Assembly (NCBI GenBank): GCA_944322675.1
Contig: CALUPO010000003.1
Coordinates: forward strand, 62,001 to 126,000
Origin: Candidatus Gastranaerophilales bacterium
Lineage (GTDB): Bacteria; Cyanobacteriota; Vampirovibrionia; Gastranaerophilales; Gastranaerophilaceae
DNA: 64,000 nucleotides
Reading direction: 5' to 3'
Part shown: positions 45,833 to 56,724 of the stretch, piece by piece
Position numbering within the stretch: the stretch's first letter is position 1
How the letters are laid out: every line of letters starts with the position of its first letter
Notes under the pieces: generated by a model
What the model was told of the DNA's origin: nothing
Seen by the model: the letters and a program-made list of their open reading frames with translations, nothing else
Database searches by the model: none
Position numbers and translations under genes: made by a program

Positions 45833-47083
45833 ATGACTAAAAGAAGAGTTGTCATAACAGGCATGGGAACAGTTACTCCATATGGCGTTGGAGTTGATAA
45901 GTTTTGGAAAAATTTAAAGGAAGGAAAAAGCTGCATAAGCAAATTAAATCTAGATCCTAACCTTCATACCGTTTTAATAGGTGGTCAAATAAATAATGTA
46001 AATATAGACGATTATATAGATCCTAAAGAACAAAAACGCCTTGATAGATATAATTATTGGGCGTTAATAGCAGCTGATGAAGCATACAAAGATGCTAATC
46101 TTGAGAATGCGGATATTGACCCATATCGTTTTGGTGTAATATTTGGTTCAGCAGCAGGCGGTTTTAATACTATAGAAGTACAACATAGGATTATGTTAGA
46201 AAAGAAACCAACAAAATGTTCACCTTTTACCGTACCTATGATAATTGTTAACATGGGAGCAGGTAAGATTTCAATTAAATACGGTGCAAAAGGTGTAAAT
46301 AAAAGTGTTGTTACTGCTTGTGCCACTTCAGCACATTCAATTGGTGATGCATTTCGTTCAATTCAATGGGGTGATGCAGATATAATTATTTCAGGCGGTG
46401 CTGAAGCTGCTATTTGTGATATTGGTATAGGAGGTTTTACAAGTGCAAGAACATTATCAAAACGCAATGATGAACCTCAAAAAGCATCAAGACCTTATGA
46501 TAAAGATAGAGATGGTTTTGTTATGACAGAAGGAGCAGGTGTTTTAGTTCTTGAAGAACTTGAGCATGCTAAAAAACGAGGTGCCAAAATATATGCTGAA
46601 ATTGTTGGATATGGCCAAACAGCTGATGCTTACGATATAGTTGCACCTGATCCTGATGGTAATGGAGCTAAAAAAGCTATGACAAATGCTCTTCTTGATG
46701 CAAATTTAAAACCTTCTGATGTTGATTATGTAAATGCACATGGTACATCTACAGGTCTTGGTGATATTGCAGAGTCACAAGCTATAGCATCTGTATTTGG
46801 AGATTTAGAATCAAATAAAAATTTAAAAGTAAGTTCTACTAAATCAATGACAGGTCATGCACTTGGTGCTTCAGGAGCTATTGAATCAATAGCCTGCATA
46901 AATGCTATCATAGATAGTATCGTTCCTCCTACAATTAATCTTGATAATCAAGATGAAGAAGTTGCTAATTTAAATTATGTGCCTCATAAGGCTATTAATA
47001 CTAATGTTGATGTTGCCATTACAAATTCATTTGGTTTTGGAGGACATAATGCAACGTTAGTATTTAAAAAATATAAAGATTAA
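45833..47083 (+). CDS. fabF: 3-oxoacyl-ACP synthase II
   Basis: Elongating condensing enzyme. The 416 residues carry C163 in VVTACATSAHS, His in NAHGTSTGLGD and His in SMTGHALGASGA, the Cys-His-His triad of FabF. A AAAAAGGG site precedes the ATG. It ends the fatty acid cluster and is followed by a terminator. Confidence 0.97.
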   Translation: MTKRRVVITGMGTVTPYGVGVDKFWKNLKEGKSCISKLNLDPNLHTVLIGGQINNVNIDDYIDPKEQKRLDRYNYWALIAADEAYKDANLENADIDPYRFGVIFGSAAGGFNTIEVQHRIMLEKKPTKCSPFTVPMIIVNMGAGKISIKYGAKGVNKSVVTACATSAHSIGDAFRSIQWGDADIIISGGAEAAICDIGIGGFTSARTLSKRNDEPQKASRPYDKDRDGFVMTEGAGVLVLEELEHAKKRGAKIYAEIVGYGQTADAYDIVAPDPDGNGAKKAMTNALLDANLKPSDVDYVNAHGTSTGLGDIAESQAIASVFGDLESNKNLKVSSTKSMTGHALGASGAIESIACINAIIDSIVPPTINLDNQDEEVANLNYVPHKAINTNVDVAITNSFGFGGHNATLVFKKYKD

Positions 47084-47109
47084 AAAATAATAAGAATTAA
47101 ATTAAGATT

Positions 47110-47145
47110 AACCTCCAGAAATTAATTCCTGGAGGTTATTTTTTA
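47110..47145 (+). terminator. terminator after fabF
   Basis: AACCTCCAG and CTGGAGGTT form a 9-bp stem around a short AT loop, followed by ATTTTTT. It also faces the convergent atpC gene. Confidence 0.9.
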
Positions 47146-47175
47146 TTGTTAATAAATGCAATGCAATATTATTTA

Positions 47176-47586
47176 TTAATGATACTTAGCACTTGCTTTT
47201 AATCGAGCCATGGCTTTTGCAAGAGCTATTTCAGCACGAACAATATCAGTATCAGGAGTTGCTTGATTTAAACGCATTAATGCTCTTTCTTGAGCATTTT
47301 TAGCACGAACTATATCTATATCGGACCCCAATTGTGCCTCATCTGTCAATATTACAGCAAGATTATCATTAATTTGAAATGTACCACCAATTGTTGCAAT
47401 ATAATCATCTTCTCCATCTTTAACAATTTTTGTAACTCCAATATCAAGAGCAGTCATAAATGGAATATGATTATATAACACACCAAAATCTCCATCTATA
47501 CTTCTCGAATATATTTCATTTACATAATCATCAAAAACAACTTTTTCGTGCGTAATTACTTTAAAATGTATTTTATTATCAGTCAT
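47176..47586 (-). CDS. atpC: ATP synthase epsilon subunit
   Basis: 136 residues: a beta-sandwich start (KIHFKVITHEKVVFDDYVNE, DFGVLYNHIPFMTAL) and a C-terminal helical hairpin with ALMRLNQATPD and ALAKAMARLKAS. It lies 26 bases after atpD. The two form a separate unit from the other F1Fo genes, which are not in the window. Confidence 0.95.
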   Translation of the reverse strand: MTDNKIHFKVITHEKVVFDDYVNEIYSRSIDGDFGVLYNHIPFMTALDIGVTKIVKDGEDDYIATIGGTFQINDNLAVILTDEAQLGSDIDIVRAKNAQERALMRLNQATPDTDIVRAEIALAKAMARLKASAKYH

Positions 47587-47612
47587 AACACAAAATCTTC
47601 TCTTTATTTTAC

Positions 47613-49031
<1,419 letters not shown>

Positions 49032-49104
49032 TTATCCTTACTACTATATTTAACTTCATTATACTAAAATTTACAAATTATGTCTAATTAAATTTTTATT
49101 TTTT

Positions 49105-49692
49105 TTATTTAAAAAATTGTTTACTTTCAATTAATACAGGCAAACCGCGAACAATACAAAATGTAAGTGCTATATATGCACAAATATATGCAATCAATGA
49201 AATAAAACTTTTATAATTATATGAGGTTGGTATATGAGATAGAATTAATAATCCAAATGCAAGTGCCTTTGTAACGGCATATGTAAAGCGACTAAAATTT
49301 GACGCAACTAAAAATTTACCCAATTTACTTTTCATCATAGTTGTTGAACCAAAGGCAGTGTAACCTTTTTCAAATGCAAGACTTCTTACTCCATCAGTCA
49401 ATATACCTCTTGTTACAACAATAAGAGGAAATGCAACATTTACCCAGCCAAGAACCGCAAATACAATCCAGTATATGTTCTCAACTATTCTATCACCCAG
49501 TATATCAAGCATTGCCCCAAACTTAGAGGATTCATTAAACTTTCTTGCCACATAACCATCAAGTCCATCAAACCATATGGCAACTGCAGTTAATATAAAA
49601 GCTAAAATATATGTTTTTACCGTAAAAAAGAATAATAAAATAACTGCAATTAATGCAATAAATATTCTTGAAATTGTTATGATATTTGCCAT
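49105..49692 (-). CDS. pgsA: CDP-alcohol phosphatidyltransferase (PgsA-like)
   Basis: 195-residue membrane enzyme with about five helices. It has the CDP-alcohol motif DGx2ARx8Gx3Dx3D (DGYVARKF...FGAMLDILGD). The usual product in this family is phosphatidylglycerol phosphate, but the sequence does not fix the alcohol. A second related function, such as cardiolipin-type or phosphatidylinositol phosphate synthesis, is possible. It is in tandem with the oxidoreductase gene upstream on the same strand. Confidence 0.8.
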   Translation of the reverse strand: MANIITISRIFIALIAVILLFFFTVKTYILAFILTAVAIWFDGLDGYVARKFNESSKFGAMLDILGDRIVENIYWIVFAVLGWVNVAFPLIVVTRGILTDGVRSLAFEKGYTAFGSTTMMKSKLGKFLVASNFSRFTYAVTKALAFGLLILSHIPTSYNYKSFISLIAYICAYIALTFCIVRGLPVLIESKQFFK

Positions 49693-49719
49693 ATTATAAA
49701 AGCCTCTTCAATCTATTTT

Positions 49720-50724
49720 TTATTTACGTTTACTCCTTGATAAGACATAATCAATATTATCAAGCTGTTTCATTTTTGTTTCACCAAGCATTAGTTTTTC
49801 TGCATCTTCTAAAACCTTTACAACTTCATAACCATTTTCTCCATCGCTTCTTGCTTTTGACTTATTTTCCATACAAGTTACAAAATGCTGACATTCAAGT
49901 TTTAACGGTTCTATTTCAATATAATCAAATGTTATAATTTGGTTATTTTTAGAAGTAGTATTGTCAAAAATCTGTAATTTATTTTCCATTAATGTGTCAT
50001 CGAATACAGCGGTTGCTTTTGTACCTCTTACAAGTAAATTAACTCTTTTTTGAGGATGAATCCAACTATCTGAAATATGACCAATTATACCACCTTCAAA
50101 TTCCAAGGTTATATGTGTTATATCAAGTATATCATTTCCACTTGAAGATACCCCAACAGCTGAAATGACTTTTTGAGGTTTCTTATCAATTATATAACTT
50201 ATCATTGAGACATCATGCGGTGCTAAATCCCACATTACACTTCTATCATTTTTAAAGTAATTTATATTTAATCTATCACTTTGGATATATTTTATATCAC
50301 CTAAAATATTATCTTCAATTAGCATTTTTAACCTGTTAACAACAGGATGATATAAAAGTAGGTGACCCACCATTAACACTAAATTTTTTTCATAGGCAAG
50401 GTTCATTAATGATTGTGCTTCAGCCGCAACGGTTGATATTGGTTTTTCAACATATACATTTTTTCCATGCTCTAAAAGTTCTTTTACAATTTTATAATGT
50501 GTATGGCTTGGAGTTACAACAACAACACCTTTTATTTCCGAATTTTCTAAAATATCCCTATAATCTTTTGTAACATTTATATTTTTATATTCATTTGAAA
50601 TATTATACAAATTTTCTTCATAAATATCACAAACTGTATGTAAATAGCCTAAATTATAAAAATTTCTTACAATATTACGCCCCCACAAGCCTGCACCTAT
50701 TACACCTATTTTATGCTCTTGCAT
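49720..50724 (-). CDS. Gfo/Idh/MocA family NAD(P)-dependent oxidoreductase
   Basis: 334 residues: Rossmann motif GVIGAGLWGRNIVRNF, the VTPSHTHYKI strand, and the signature YVEKPIS with the catalytic Lys. The C-terminal domain continues with APHDVSMI (His and Asp) and a DSWIHPQKRVNLLVRG strand. These enzymes oxidise or isomerise sugars or related compounds; the close similarity to UDP-sugar 3-dehydrogenases is a guess. It may serve envelope glycan synthesis. Confidence 0.85.
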   Translation of the reverse strand: MQEHKIGVIGAGLWGRNIVRNFYNLGYLHTVCDIYEENLYNISNEYKNINVTKDYRDILENSEIKGVVVVTPSHTHYKIVKELLEHGKNVYVEKPISTVAAEAQSLMNLAYEKNLVLMVGHLLLYHPVVNRLKMLIEDNILGDIKYIQSDRLNINYFKNDRSVMWDLAPHDVSMISYIIDKKPQKVISAVGVSSSGNDILDITHITLEFEGGIIGHISDSWIHPQKRVNLLVRGTKATAVFDDTLMENKLQIFDNTTSKNNQIITFDYIEIEPLKLECQHFVTCMENKSKARSDGENGYEVVKVLEDAEKLMLGETKMKQLDNIDYVLSRSKRK

Positions 50725-50805
50725 TTTTTCTCCATTATTTAATCCTTTACCTTTATTTTAGTATTGTAAAATTTAAACGTCAAATTAAATTTTTATAAAT
50801 TTTTT

Positions 50806-50870
50806 TGTAAATTTTTGTAAATATTATTTCTTAAAACTAGCAAATTATTTTTTTAGGGTTTTTAATATGA
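50806..50870 (+). promoter_or_regulatory. shared upstream module (copy B)
   Basis: TGTAAATTTTTGTAA (50806-50820), then AGCAAATTATTTTTTTAGGG at 50839 onwards and GTTTTTAATATGA ending at 50870. The 15-mer is identical to copies C and D and differs at two positions from copy A. It lies about 95 bases upstream of the kinase-fold gene. Confidence 0.6.
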
Positions 50871-50964
50871 ATAAATAAAACTTAGTTTAATTATAAAAAA
50901 AATAAATTAAAGTTTTAAGACCAGATATTATTAAATATTATTAAAAAAAGGAAGGGAATGACTT

Positions 50965-52674
50965 ATGAAAGTAGAAAATCACGTATTTGTAAATCAAATG
51001 GAAGAGAAGAGAAAATTAGGAAGCGGCAAAAAAGTTAAAGGTTTCTTACCAAATCTTCAAGGAGGTATAAAGTTAAAAAATGGAAACTTACAAAAAGATA
51101 CTGTAAGTTTTGGAAGCCCCGTAATTGATAAAAGAGTCATATGGAGAAATACAAATGAGAGAATTATTTCTAGTCTTGCCAATTTTATTGATAAATTTGA
51201 AGATGCAACTCAAGAATTGAGAAATAAGTTAGGTAGAAGATTAATCAAAGATACCGCAGCTGAAAAAGATATGCTCGAAAGACACAATATATCAGGTCCT
51301 AAAACAGAATATTGTAAAAATGTGTTTGCATATACTGATACAAATAAAAAATTATTTGGTCTTATAACAGAAAAATATGATGTTTATAAATCATGTTCAG
51401 CAAAATATCTTGGAAAAGGAATGTCAGGATATGTTTATACACTAACTTATGGTTATATAAAATTTGTAATCAAAGAAACACAAAAAAACCATCAAAAAGA
51501 TATAGAACACGAATTTGAAGAATTAAAAAAAGTAGTTGATATGCCAAATATGCAACAAGGTGTAGCATTAATGAAAACTCGTGATGGTGGAACTTTTTTG
51601 ATATCAGAATTTCAACCAGGCATTCCAAAAGGTTTAAATAAAAAAAATGGTACTAAAACTTTTAATCCTTTGACATCTAATAATATAAGAGATTTTTTAA
51701 ATGTGCTATCTGATTTAGATAAAAAAATGTTATTTAATCCTGATCTAAACCTTGGAAACATATTATATGATAATGAAGTTCCTACAATAATAGATTTAGA
51801 ATGGCAAACAAATATGAATAATGCAGAAAAAGTATTTACATTTATGCCTAATGAAAAAAAGACAAATATGGTAGCTTTTGAAAGTTCCGGTTTAAGTGCA
51901 TATATAAAAGATCTATACAAAACTAATAAAAATATTAAATTAAGTTATATGAATAATAAAAAATCTTGTCGAGATTTTTTGAAAATGTATTTTATGGAAA
52001 GAGCAAAGCATTGCGATACTTCAAATAGATTTGAGAGAATAAGAAAGGCTGTTTATCAAAATCCTTCTGAGGATGTTCTTGATGCAGAGATATTAAGACT
52101 TTCGATATTGAAAAATCAAGAAAAACAATTTACATATTTAGACAAAAATATTGAAAAACCAAGAGATATGCTAAAAATGATTCGTTATCAAGCACGGGCT
52201 AATTTTGCAGCAAAAATGTTATCAGAATTTCAACCGCAAAAACCTGCAAACCAGATAAGTGATGATGAGAAAAAATATTTTGAAGAAATGCGTAATTTTG
52301 GAAAAGAGTGGCATCAAAAAACACAAGAATGGTATAAAGGCTCAATTGAATGGATGAAAAAACTAGTATCAAGAGAAGAATACCAGAATAACAACACCGG
52401 TTATTTTTATTTCCCTGAAAAATTTGGAAAAGGTGATAAAAAAGAACAAAATGCTAGAGATAGTGCTGTTTCAGATAAAACCATGCTTTCAGATGTGTTG
52501 TCAGGTGGTGCATCCGGACAATATACAAGAAGTTTTAAAAAAATACGCTCAAAAATTACAGAATTAGAAGACAATTTCATGGATTTAAAACAAGCAGTTT
52601 ATAAAAATGATAATGTATCAAAAAATGATGCAAAAGAGGATATTGAAGATTTAATTTCTAAGGTTTTAGTATGA
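50965..52674 (+). CDS. protein-kinase-fold protein with N-terminal SFG motif
   Basis: 569 residues. After an N-terminal tag (D45-T-V-S-F-G50-SPV) comes a kinase-like domain: glycine loop L149-G-K-G-M-S-G-Y-V157, Lys in FVIK170E, catalytic loop N258-P-D260-L-N-L-G-N265, and D277 in IIDLEW. The spacing of D260 to N265 and D277 fits eukaryotic-like kinases and aminoglycoside phosphotransferases. The usual HRD histidine is Asn or Phe and DFG reads DLE. Residues 355-569 form a C-terminal domain shared with the next gene. No signal peptide. The substrate is unknown; it could act on a protein, lipid or small molecule. AAGGAAGGG sets the start. It overlaps the next ATG by 4 bases. Confidence 0.75.
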   Translation: MKVENHVFVNQMEEKRKLGSGKKVKGFLPNLQGGIKLKNGNLQKDTVSFGSPVIDKRVIWRNTNERIISSLANFIDKFEDATQELRNKLGRRLIKDTAAEKDMLERHNISGPKTEYCKNVFAYTDTNKKLFGLITEKYDVYKSCSAKYLGKGMSGYVYTLTYGYIKFVIKETQKNHQKDIEHEFEELKKVVDMPNMQQGVALMKTRDGGTFLISEFQPGIPKGLNKKNGTKTFNPLTSNNIRDFLNVLSDLDKKMLFNPDLNLGNILYDNEVPTIIDLEWQTNMNNAEKVFTFMPNEKKTNMVAFESSGLSAYIKDLYKTNKNIKLSYMNNKKSCRDFLKMYFMERAKHCDTSNRFERIRKAVYQNPSEDVLDAEILRLSILKNQEKQFTYLDKNIEKPRDMLKMIRYQARANFAAKMLSEFQPQKPANQISDDEKKYFEEMRNFGKEWHQKTQEWYKGSIEWMKKLVSREEYQNNNTGYFYFPEKFGKGDKKEQNARDSAVSDKTMLSDVLSGGASGQYTRSFKKIRSKITELEDNFMDLKQAVYKNDNVSKNDAKEDIEDLISKVLV

Positions 52675-53165
52675 TAATTAATAATTTTCAAGAGAGCAGG
52701 GATTACCCTGCTTCCCCTTTAAAAATAAATAAGCAAAAAAGCTTCAAAGCGTATGAAAACATTAAATCACCAACCGGTGAAAGTAAAGGAATGACAGATG
52801 AACAAAAAACATGGCTTGGTGTTGGCTTGACAGCTGTTGCAAGCATTGTAATTGGTTTAGTTATCTGGGCATGTTCAAAAGGAAAGAAAAAAACTAAAAA
52901 AAATATTGAAAAACCTAAAATAAATGAAATTGAACAATCTAAAAAGAAATCACCTGAAGAACTTTTAAAAGAAGAACGTCAGTGGAGTTATGATAAACTT
53001 GAAATATTAAAACCTCGTTACAAAACAATAGACAGAATGCTCAAAAACGGTGGAACTAAAAATATTCGGTTTTCCAAGGAAATAATGAGTTTAAATAAAA
53101 AATTTCAGCCTCATTGTATGGATGTGTTTGGTTTAAACAATTTAATCCGGACTGGGAACTTGTGA
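52671..53165 (+). CDS. 5' part of a partial kinase-gene paralogue: SFK motif, membrane helix, basic stretch
   Basis: 164 residues before a stop. The N-terminus (MIINNFQ..., K23-S-F-K26) is followed by a membrane helix (WLGVGLTAVASIVIGLVIW, residues 48-66) and a Lys-rich segment. The start ATGA overlaps the kinase-fold stop. The frame then ends at 53165, but the downstream protein continues in the -1 frame; a TTTAAAC heptamer at 53132-53138 lies in exact X XXY YYZ phase. Either a programmed frameshift or a one-base loss explains it. Unknown function. Confidence 0.6.
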   Translation: MIINNFQESRDYPASPLKINKQKSFKAYENIKSPTGESKGMTDEQKTWLGVGLTAVASIVIGLVIWACSKGKKKTKKNIEKPKINEIEQSKKKSPEELLKEERQWSYDKLEILKPRYKTIDRMLKNGGTKNIRFSKEIMSLNKKFQPHCMDVFGLNNLIRTGNL

Positions 53166-54133
53166 AAGTTGTACCAAATGTGCTTACACCATTTGAATCT
53201 AATAATGACTTTCAATTATATGAACAAATGGTACTTGTTCCACAATTAATAGGACGTCGTGAGCAATGGAAAAGCGATAATCTTCTTGAACAGGATCGAA
53301 TATATCACTATTTGCAAGAAACCGAACACTGTAAAGGTCCATATATTATAAAGTTTGATAGTTTAGGCGGTAAAAAAGAAAGATTACTTGAAATACAATT
53401 GGAAGAAGAATCATTAAAACATGGAAAAGAAAAAGAAACTTTTATTGAATATTTAAAACTTAGAAGTGAATATTTTGACAAAGATAATGAGTTTGATGTC
53501 ATCAGAAGTGAAGTGTTAAAGAATCCAAACGATGATGTTGTTGATGCTGAAACCCTAAGATTATATATGCTTGCAAATAATACAAGACAATTTCTTTACT
53601 CGGATAAAAGTGTTGAAGAAAAGCATAATATGATAAATTTTGTGCGTCCATTACTTTATGCCAATTTTAGTGCCAAAATGCTTGAAGAATTTAAACCTCA
53701 AAAACCTCAAAAAGACATGACCGAAAATGAAAAGAAATATTTTGAATATATGAACAAACTAGGAGCTTTCTGGCATGATAGATTAAAAAAAGAAGCAAAT
53801 GAAAAATTGCCAAATTTTGTAAAGATTATAACCGGTGAAGTGAAAGCTCCAAAATGTTATGGTCAACAAGGGCATGACCCCAGACGAATTCCCAAATTTA
53901 ATTATTTTAAAAGTTTACTTGGAATATTGTCTGGTGAAGCAAAAGCAAAATGGGATAACAGTATTGAAGAAGAGAATATTGGTAATATAGATAAAATTAA
54001 CTTACAAATAAAATTTAAAAAATTATTAGATGCCTTTAAAACATTAAAAAAAGGTATTAATTATAAAGAAAGAGAAACTATAATGGATGCAAAAGACAAT
54101 ATTGAATATTTAATTCCTGAGGTTTTAGTATGA
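53138..54133 (+). CDS. 3' part of the partial paralogue: C-terminal domain shared with the kinase-fold protein
   Basis: Read in the -1 frame from the TTTAAAC site, about 330 residues follow. The last 230 match the C-terminal domain of the upstream kinase-fold protein, for example ANFSAKMLEEFKPQKP against ANFAAKMLSEFQPQKP, and (N)EKKYFEYMNKLGAFWH against EKKYFEEMRNFGKEWH. Both end in VLV and an ATGA. There is no kinase core here. An independent start (TTG at 53114) has no ribosome binding site, so this is best viewed as the second half of the gene starting at 52671. Confidence 0.6.
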   Translation, partial: QFNPDWELVKVVPNVLTPFESNNDFQLYEQMVLVPQLIGRREQWKSDNLLEQDRIYHYLQETEHCKGPYIIKFDSLGGKKERLLEIQLEEESLKHGKEKETFIEYLKLRSEYFDKDNEFDVIRSEVLKNPNDDVVDAETLRLYMLANNTRQFLYSDKSVEEKHNMINFVRPLLYANFSAKMLEEFKPQKPQKDMTENEKKYFEYMNKLGAFWHDRLKKEANEKLPNFVKIITGEVKAPKCYGQQGHDPRRIPKFNYFKSLLGILSGEAKAKWDNSIEEENIGNIDKINLQIKFKKLLDAFKTLKKGINYKERETIMDAKDNIEYLIPEVLV

Positions 54134-54201
54134 TAATTAATAATATTCAAGGGAGCAGGCATGCCCTGTTATCTAATCTAGAACTTAACTTAAGTCAATA
54201 G
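54130..54201 (+). pseudogene. truncated third copy of the MIINN N-terminus
   Basis: Right after the paralogue's stop the sequence again reads ATGATAATTAATAAT and translates as MIINNIQGSRHALLSNLELN before a stop at 54201. It repeats the start of the gene at 52671, including its AGCAGG segment, and is cut short by the end of the helicase gene. It marks the edge of a tandem duplication. Confidence 0.5.
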
Positions 54202-56476
54202 GATCTTTCAAAATAAGATCAATAGCTTCTTTTGCTGAATTTATTAAATTTTCACTAATATTAGGAAGTAGTGTAATCTGTTTTAAAACATCAACAGTAC
54301 GTTTAAAAATTCTAACAATGTCACCTTCCTGCACATCAATAACATTAACTATATCCTCCCATACAGGTTTTTCCATCCACATAATAATTAAAGGAGCATA
54401 AAATGAATTTAATAATATAGGTGTATCAATTTTATAATCATTTTGAATTTTTGATAGCGAACGTTTAATATTTTTTATTTTATTTAATGTTATTCGAAGT
54501 TTTTTACTTATTGGCATTTGACTTAATATTAATGAACTTCTTATATCTTCTGTTAATATAGAACAAATAACAGCAGCCAATTCATATGATGTTAAATCAT
54601 CTAAAATATGACTTAAAATTATCTCACTTAAATATAATTCATTTTCTGTTCTCAAGACACCAAGTATAACACCCCTTGAAGTTGGATAATCATCATTTAA
54701 ATAATTTAAATCATTTAAAATATTATAATGATTTAAAAATTTTTGCCAGTAAATATCCTTTTGATATTCTATTTCTTTTAATAAAATTTTCTTACGTTTT
54801 TTTAAGCGTTCTAACACTTCTAAACTTTTTTTATGTTTTCTAAAACATTTACAAGCTTCACAATTGTATGCCATAAATCTTGAATAATAATCTTTGGATA
54901 AAAGATCATATTTAATAATTTCAGGATTATTTTTGTCTTTTAATTGTTTTTTTAACATCTTCACAACATGTCTTGTTTGGACATATAAATTTTTATATTT
55001 CTGATATTCATTAAAATTTTCATTATTATGACCATATATACAATGAAAATTCATAATTTTTTCAATTTCATCATTTAATTCAAATTGTGAAACAAGAAGA
55101 GGTTTTACACGTTGCGTTGATGTAAAATAGCCAAAACTTTTTAAAATTAGTTCTTTTGCCTCAGCAATTGAAAAACGTTGTAATAAATTAACAACCATGG
55201 AATAACGTGGAGTAAATTTACTTTCAAGAGGATTTGCCTCACTTTTTACAAGTTTTGCAATATCTTCCGGTTTTTCAAACTGATTTCCTACTGTAACAAC
55301 ATACCCAACTTCATCCATACCTCTTCTTCCAGCTCTGCCTGACATTTGAAGAAATTCATTTGCTGTCAACAAACGATGACCATTATCTGTACGTTTTGAA
55401 ATTGAACTTATAACGGTTGTTCGAGCCGGCATATTTATTCCTGCAGCTAAAGTTTCAGTTGCAAAAACTACTTTTATTAACCCCATCTGAAATAACTTTT
55501 CAATAAGTGACTTTAAAGAAGGCAACAATCCTGCATGATGAGATGCTACACCACAATACAAATAATCTAAATTTTTATTATTATACAAATATGGATTATC
55601 CATTATAAATTCATCAATACAAGATTTTATCCGTTCTCGTTCTTCATTTGTTGTTAAATTTAATCTTGAACATTTCTCCATTTGCTCATCACATTTTTTT
55701 CTAGAAAAAGTAAAATAAATAGCAGGAAGCATATTATTTTCTTTTAAAAGATAAATTAAGTTGCTTAAATTCGCATTATTCACATTTTTTTTATTTTTTT
55801 TACCAAATTCTCTCTTTTGTTCCCTTATTTTACTATTTAACTTCCCATCAGGTGTTAAAAGAGGGAGCAACTTTTGTGGTTGTAGAGGATCAAAATGATA
55901 ATTTTTTAAAGGAACCGGACGAAAATTGGTAAAAACAAGTTCTGTTTTTGAATGCACAGAATTTATCCAATTTGTTAATTCTCTTGAATTATGTATAGTG
56001 GCACTTAGTGCAATAATTTGAATATCACTGGGACAATAAATAATACTTTCTTCCCATACAGTTCCCCTTTGCTCATCATTCATATAATGAACTTCATCCA
56101 AAACAACATATTTAACGTTTTTTAAGTTTTCACCCAATGTGCCAAAATTTGTACCATAAAGCATATTACGAAAAACTTCAGTAGTCATAACAACAATACT
56201 GGCATTTCTATTTATAGATATATCACCGGTCAACAAACCCACATTATCTTTACCATATTTTTCCTGAAAATCATTAAATTTTTGATTTGATAATGCTTTT
56301 AAAGGTGTTGTATAAAAAATTTTTTCATTATTTTTTAAAGCTTTTATTATAGCAAATTCACCAATGCAAGTTTTTCCGGCACCAGTTGGAGCACAAACAA
56401 CAACACTTTTTCCATTCTCAATATATTTTAAAGCCGCTTCTTGAAAGTCATCAAGCTTAAATTTAAATTCGTACAC
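54185..56476 (-). CDS. Ski2-like DExH RNA helicase
   Basis: 763 residues. Motif I APTGAGKT, motif II LDEVHYMND (DEVH), motif III ALSATIHNS, and motifs V-VI ATETLAAGINMPARTTV and QMSGRAGRRG. The C-terminal VQEGDIVRIFKRTVDVL is a hallmark of the DSHCT domain of Ski2/Mtr4 helicases. Homologues in Cyanobacteria and Actinobacteria (HelY type) are thought to act in RNA turnover. It lies antisense to, and at its end touches, the truncated copy at 54130. The tail of the protein is typical. Confidence 0.92.
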   Translation of the reverse strand: MYEFKFKLDDFQEAALKYIENGKSVVVCAPTGAGKTCIGEFAIIKALKNNEKIFYTTPLKALSNQKFNDFQEKYGKDNVGLLTGDISINRNASIVVMTTEVFRNMLYGTNFGTLGENLKNVKYVVLDEVHYMNDEQRGTVWEESIIYCPSDIQIIALSATIHNSRELTNWINSVHSKTELVFTNFRPVPLKNYHFDPLQPQKLLPLLTPDGKLNSKIREQKREFGKKNKKNVNNANLSNLIYLLKENNMLPAIYFTFSRKKCDEQMEKCSRLNLTTNEERERIKSCIDEFIMDNPYLYNNKNLDYLYCGVASHHAGLLPSLKSLIEKLFQMGLIKVVFATETLAAGINMPARTTVISSISKRTDNGHRLLTANEFLQMSGRAGRRGMDEVGYVVTVGNQFEKPEDIAKLVKSEANPLESKFTPRYSMVVNLLQRFSIAEAKELILKSFGYFTSTQRVKPLLVSQFELNDEIEKIMNFHCIYGHNNENFNEYQKYKNLYVQTRHVVKMLKKQLKDKNNPEIIKYDLLSKDYYSRFMAYNCEACKCFRKHKKSLEVLERLKKRKKILLKEIEYQKDIYWQKFLNHYNILNDLNYLNDDYPTSRGVILGVLRTENELYLSEIILSHILDDLTSYELAAVICSILTEDIRSSLILSQMPISKKLRITLNKIKNIKRSLSKIQNDYKIDTPILLNSFYAPLIIMWMEKPVWEDIVNVIDVQEGDIVRIFKRTVDVLKQITLLPNISENLINSAKEAIDLILKDPIDLS

Positions 56477-56561
56477 TATTATTATCTCATATAAACTTCA
56501 TATTATCTATAATACCACAATTTATCCATTTTCAAGATTTATATTTATATACAATTTTATG

Positions 56562-56625
56562 TGTAAATTTTTGTAAATTTTATAATTAAAAAATAGCAAA
56601 ATATTTTTTTAGAGTTTTTATATGA
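56562..56625 (+). promoter_or_regulatory. shared upstream module (copy C)
   Basis: TGTAAATTTTTGTAA (56562-56576), then AGCAAAATATTTTTTTAGAG from 56595 and GTTTTTATATGA ending at 56625. It lies about 100 bases upstream of the solenoid gene's ATG, a similar distance to copy B. Confidence 0.6.
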
Positions 56626-56724
56626 CTGAATATATTTATAATGGTTTTTATTTTTGAATTGGAAAAGTCCAACAATACAAATATCAATTTTATACATGAA
56701 AATTATAAAAAAGGAGAAAAAATA

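Noticed and set aside
53114-53165. Independent gene start at 53114
   Set aside because: TTG without a ribosome site, inside the coding part of the upstream frame; a frameshift joint is the better explanation.
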